In this document: piece after piece, positions 62,336 to 64,000 of the stretch | Position numbering within the stretch: the first letter of the stretch is position 1 | Layout of the letters: each line of letters starts with the position of its first letter | Assembly (NCBI GenBank): GCA_039030335.1 | Contig: JBCCEJ010000014.1 | Span: 19,804-83,803 of the forward strand | Reading direction: 5' to 3' | DNA from: JBCCEJ01 sp039030335 | GTDB taxonomy: Bacteria; Pseudomonadota; Gammaproteobacteria; HK1 | Length of the DNA stretch: 64,000 nucleotides | The notes under the pieces: model-generated | Told to the model about the DNA's origin: nothing | Seen by the model: the letters and a program-made list of their open reading frames with translations, nothing else | Database searches by the model: none | Program-made: the position numbers and the translations under genes

Positions 62336-63748
62336 TTGTCACAGTCGGAAGACCAGGCGATATCGTTCGATCAGACCGCCTCGATTGCGGTAGTCGGCGA
62401 TGTGATGCTCGACGAATTCAGGCTGGGTGCCGTCACGCGGGTCAGCCCCGAGGCGCCAGTACCCGTCTTCCAGCTGCGGGGCGACAGCATCCGCGCTGGC
62501 GGCGCCGCCAACGTCGCCAATAACATCCTGGCGCTAGGCGGACGGTGCACACTGTTTGGTCTGACGGGGCCGGGCGACAGGCTGCCCGATCTACTGCACT
62601 CAGTGGGCATAGACGCGCGCCTCACGTTCGACGCGGCGTACACCCCGATCGTCAAGACCCGCTATTTGTCCCAGAACCAACAGCTCTTCCGCGTCGACCA
62701 GGAAGACGGAGACTACCGCGCGGGGTACGACGTGGACGCGGTGGCCGGGGTCTTGCGCGATTTCGACATCGTCATCGTTTCAGACTACGCGAAAGGCTTC
62801 GTTACCCCAGCCCTGATGGACCGGCTGCGTGCGGCGGGCGCCAGGATCCTCGTTGACCCGAAACACATCACCAAAGCGCTCTATCGGGACGTGTATCTCC
62901 TGAAACCGAATGTCGAGGAAACGCGCCAGGCGTTGGGCGAGGCGCCCACGGATGACATGAGCGCAGCTTCCTGTGCGTCGCGCTTCCATGCGGAGTACGG
63001 CTGCAACGTCCTGATCACGCGAGGTGCAGACGGCATGTCGCTCTACGAGGGCGGTGCGAACCCGATGCATGTGCCCGCAGTCGCCCGCGCAGTCTTCGAC
63101 GTCACCGGGGCGGGCGATACGGTCATCGCAACGATCGCGTTGGCGGTTGCGAGCGGTCATGAACTGGCCAACGCGGTGCGCTTCGCGAACGTAGCGGCCA
63201 GCATTGTCGTCAGCAAACTGGGTACAGAGACAACCAGTCTCGAGGAATTGCGGGCTGGACTCTCGCGCGTCAGGGGTAAGACCCGCAGCCGTGCGGAACT
63301 GGCCGGGATTGTCCGGCAGCTGCAGAGAGCTGGTAAGCGGGTGGTGTTCACGAACGGGTGCTTCGACATACTGCACGTGGGCCATGCGCAGCTGTTGAGA
63401 GCTGCTGGTGAACTTGGTGATGTTCTGATTCTCGGGCTCAACAGCGACGCTTCGGTGCAACGTCTGAAAGGTCCGGAGCGACCTATCAACAGCGCCGAAC
63501 ACCGCGCCGAGATGTTGTCGTGCCTCGAGTCCGTGGATTACCTGACGTTCTTTGACGAAGACGACCCTCGCGCCGTGCTGGAGGCACTGCGCCCGGACGT
63601 CCATGTCAAAGGCGGCGACTACGACCCGGACGATCCGGGCTCGATGCCCGAGGCAACCACCGTGCGCAGCTACGGAGGGGAGGTGCGCGTTGTACCCCTG
63701 CTGGAAGGCCAGTCGACCAGCGGGTTGGTGAGCCGCATTCGCAGCTGA
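62336..63748 (+). CDS. hldE: Bifunctional heptose 7-phosphate kinase / heptose 1-phosphate adenylyltransferase
   Basis: 470 residues, the usual length of HldE (RfaE). The N-terminal pfkB-type kinase domain reads VVGDVMLDEFRLGAVTRVSPEAPVPVF, RAGGAANVANNILALG and FDVTGAGDTVIATIALA. The C-terminal nucleotidyltransferase domain has FTNGCFDILHVGHAQLL, NSDASVQRLKGPERPI and HVKGGDYD. It makes ADP-heptose precursors for LPS. The frame opens with a TTG at 62336 after GAGAG. The copy is intact, but its codons 397-436 (63526-63644) reappear exactly at 63882-64000. Confidence 0.96.
   Translation: MSQSEDQAISFDQTASIAVVGDVMLDEFRLGAVTRVSPEAPVPVFQLRGDSIRAGGAANVANNILALGGRCTLFGLTGPGDRLPDLLHSVGIDARLTFDAAYTPIVKTRYLSQNQQLFRVDQEDGDYRAGYDVDAVAGVLRDFDIVIVSDYAKGFVTPALMDRLRAAGARILVDPKHITKALYRDVYLLKPNVEETRQALGEAPTDDMSAASCASRFHAEYGCNVLITRGADGMSLYEGGANPMHVPAVARAVFDVTGAGDTVIATIALAVASGHELANAVRFANVAASIVVSKLGTETTSLEELRAGLSRVRGKTRSRAELAGIVRQLQRAGKRVVFTNGCFDILHVGHAQLLRAAGELGDVLILGLNSDASVQRLKGPERPINSAEHRAEMLSCLESVDYLTFFDEDDPRAVLEALRPDVHVKGGDYDPDDPGSMPEATTVRSYGGEVRVVPLLEGQSTSGLVSRIRS
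63526..63644 (+). repeat. Source copy of a perfect direct duplication inside hldE
   Basis: This stretch, within the nucleotidyltransferase domain of hldE, is identical over 119 bases to 63882-64000, a shift of 356 bases. The match begins exactly at CGAGTCCGTGG; the base before it differs (T here, G in the copy). The right limit cannot be known because the second copy reaches the window edge. Confidence 0.95.
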
Positions 63749-63820
63749 TATCGCCCCTCGCCAGGCCAACCGCGTGCGCCCTCGTCTCGACGAATGAACG
63801 CCCTCGCCTACCGGCAATGG

Positions 63821-63880
63821 GTGTGTGTCCGCCCCGGACGTGTCCGTCTCGGACGCGAAAGTGTGTGTCCGTTTCATCCC
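63821..63880 (+). repeat. Composite of GTGTGTGTCC repeat units behind hldE
   Basis: GTGTGTGTCCGCCCCGGAC (63821-63839) is followed by GTGTCCGTCTCGGAC (63840-63854), GCGAAA and GTGTGTGTCCGTTTC (63861-63875). The first two units each contain a small hairpin (GTCC, five bases, GGAC). The last copy ends five bases before the duplicated hldE segment. This is the same family as in the 36.8-42.1 kb region. Confidence 0.8.
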
Positions 63881-63881
63881 G

Positions 63882-64000
63882 CGAGTCCGTGGATTACCTG
63901 ACGTTCTTTGACGAAGACGACCCTCGCGCCGTGCTGGAGGCACTGCGCCCGGACGTCCATGTCAAAGGCGGCGACTACGACCCGGACGATCCGGGCTCGA
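63882..64000 (+). pseudogene. Second, truncated copy of the hldE 3' part
   Basis: Exact copy of 63526-63644, running to the window end. It lacks the hldE start and kinase domain and is not in frame with the upstream gene (shift of 356, not a multiple of three), so it cannot be translated as HldE. Either a true duplication of a segment of at least 119 bases at a repeat site, or an assembly artefact near a contig edge. Confidence 0.75.

Overview
The window is GC-rich (roughly 60-65% by eye) bacterial DNA, almost fully coding. It carries hldE (LPS inner-core heptose), an RND efflux pump with its adaptor, and a secreted protein with a PEP-CTERM-like tail. This points to a Gram-negative proteobacterium, most likely a gammaproteobacterium. 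No rRNA, tRNA or CRISPR array was seen. I cannot name the species.

Layout. 0-24 kb is a dense accessory catabolic region: SsuD-like and F420/FMN-type luciferase-family enzymes, an acyl-CoA dehydrogenase with a crotonase, a flavin monooxygenase/GFA/flavin-reductase operon, a hybrid histidine kinase, an SDR, a CaiB CoA-transferase, an NHL protein, a hydroxyisobutyrate-dehydrogenase-type enzyme, an ACAD10/11-type kinase, an FAD-linked hydroxyacid dehydrogenase, an acyl-CoA ligase, SelO, an FHA protein, a CobW GTPase coupled to a YtcJ-type amidohydrolase, and an alpha/beta hydrolase. 24-36 kb holds a small unknown gene plus glmS, two EamA transporters around a DUF952 gene, a crotonase coupled to a secreted serpin, the PEP-CTERM-like protein, a DUF599 membrane protein, an MFS transporter and a DinB protein.

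35.7-42.2 kb is different. It has lower GC in sampled stretches, long non-coding gaps, a REP-associated (Y1/HUH) tyrosine transposase, a possible PIN-toxin remnant, and several copies of a short repeat with core GTGTGTGTCCGTTTC. Two copies sit in frame inside a flavoprotein monooxygenase gene. The same repeat returns at 63.8 kb, where it separates intact hldE from a perfect partial copy of its 3' part.

42-64 kb is again metabolic: an MFS carrier, an N,N-dimethylformamidase-like large subunit, the RND efflux pair, exonuclease III, a crotonase, a cupin, a three-subunit molybdenum hydroxylase (form II, AYRGAGR), a MAPEG protein, a zinc alcohol dehydrogenase, a maleate-isomerase-like protein with a TauD-type dioxygenase, a hydrolase, a third luciferase-family enzyme and hldE.

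How the genes fit together. The recurring theme is oxidative attack on small organic molecules (flavin, 2-oxoglutarate/iron and Mo enzymes) followed by CoA activation and beta-oxidation-like steps. The ACAD10/11-type kinase, the acyl-CoA dehydrogenase with Asp at the usual catalytic Glu position, the SDR and the CoA ligase resemble the parts list of levulinate/4-hydroxyacid degradation (lva). No DNA-binding transcription regulator was recognised in the window; the only obvious regulator is the hybrid histidine kinase.
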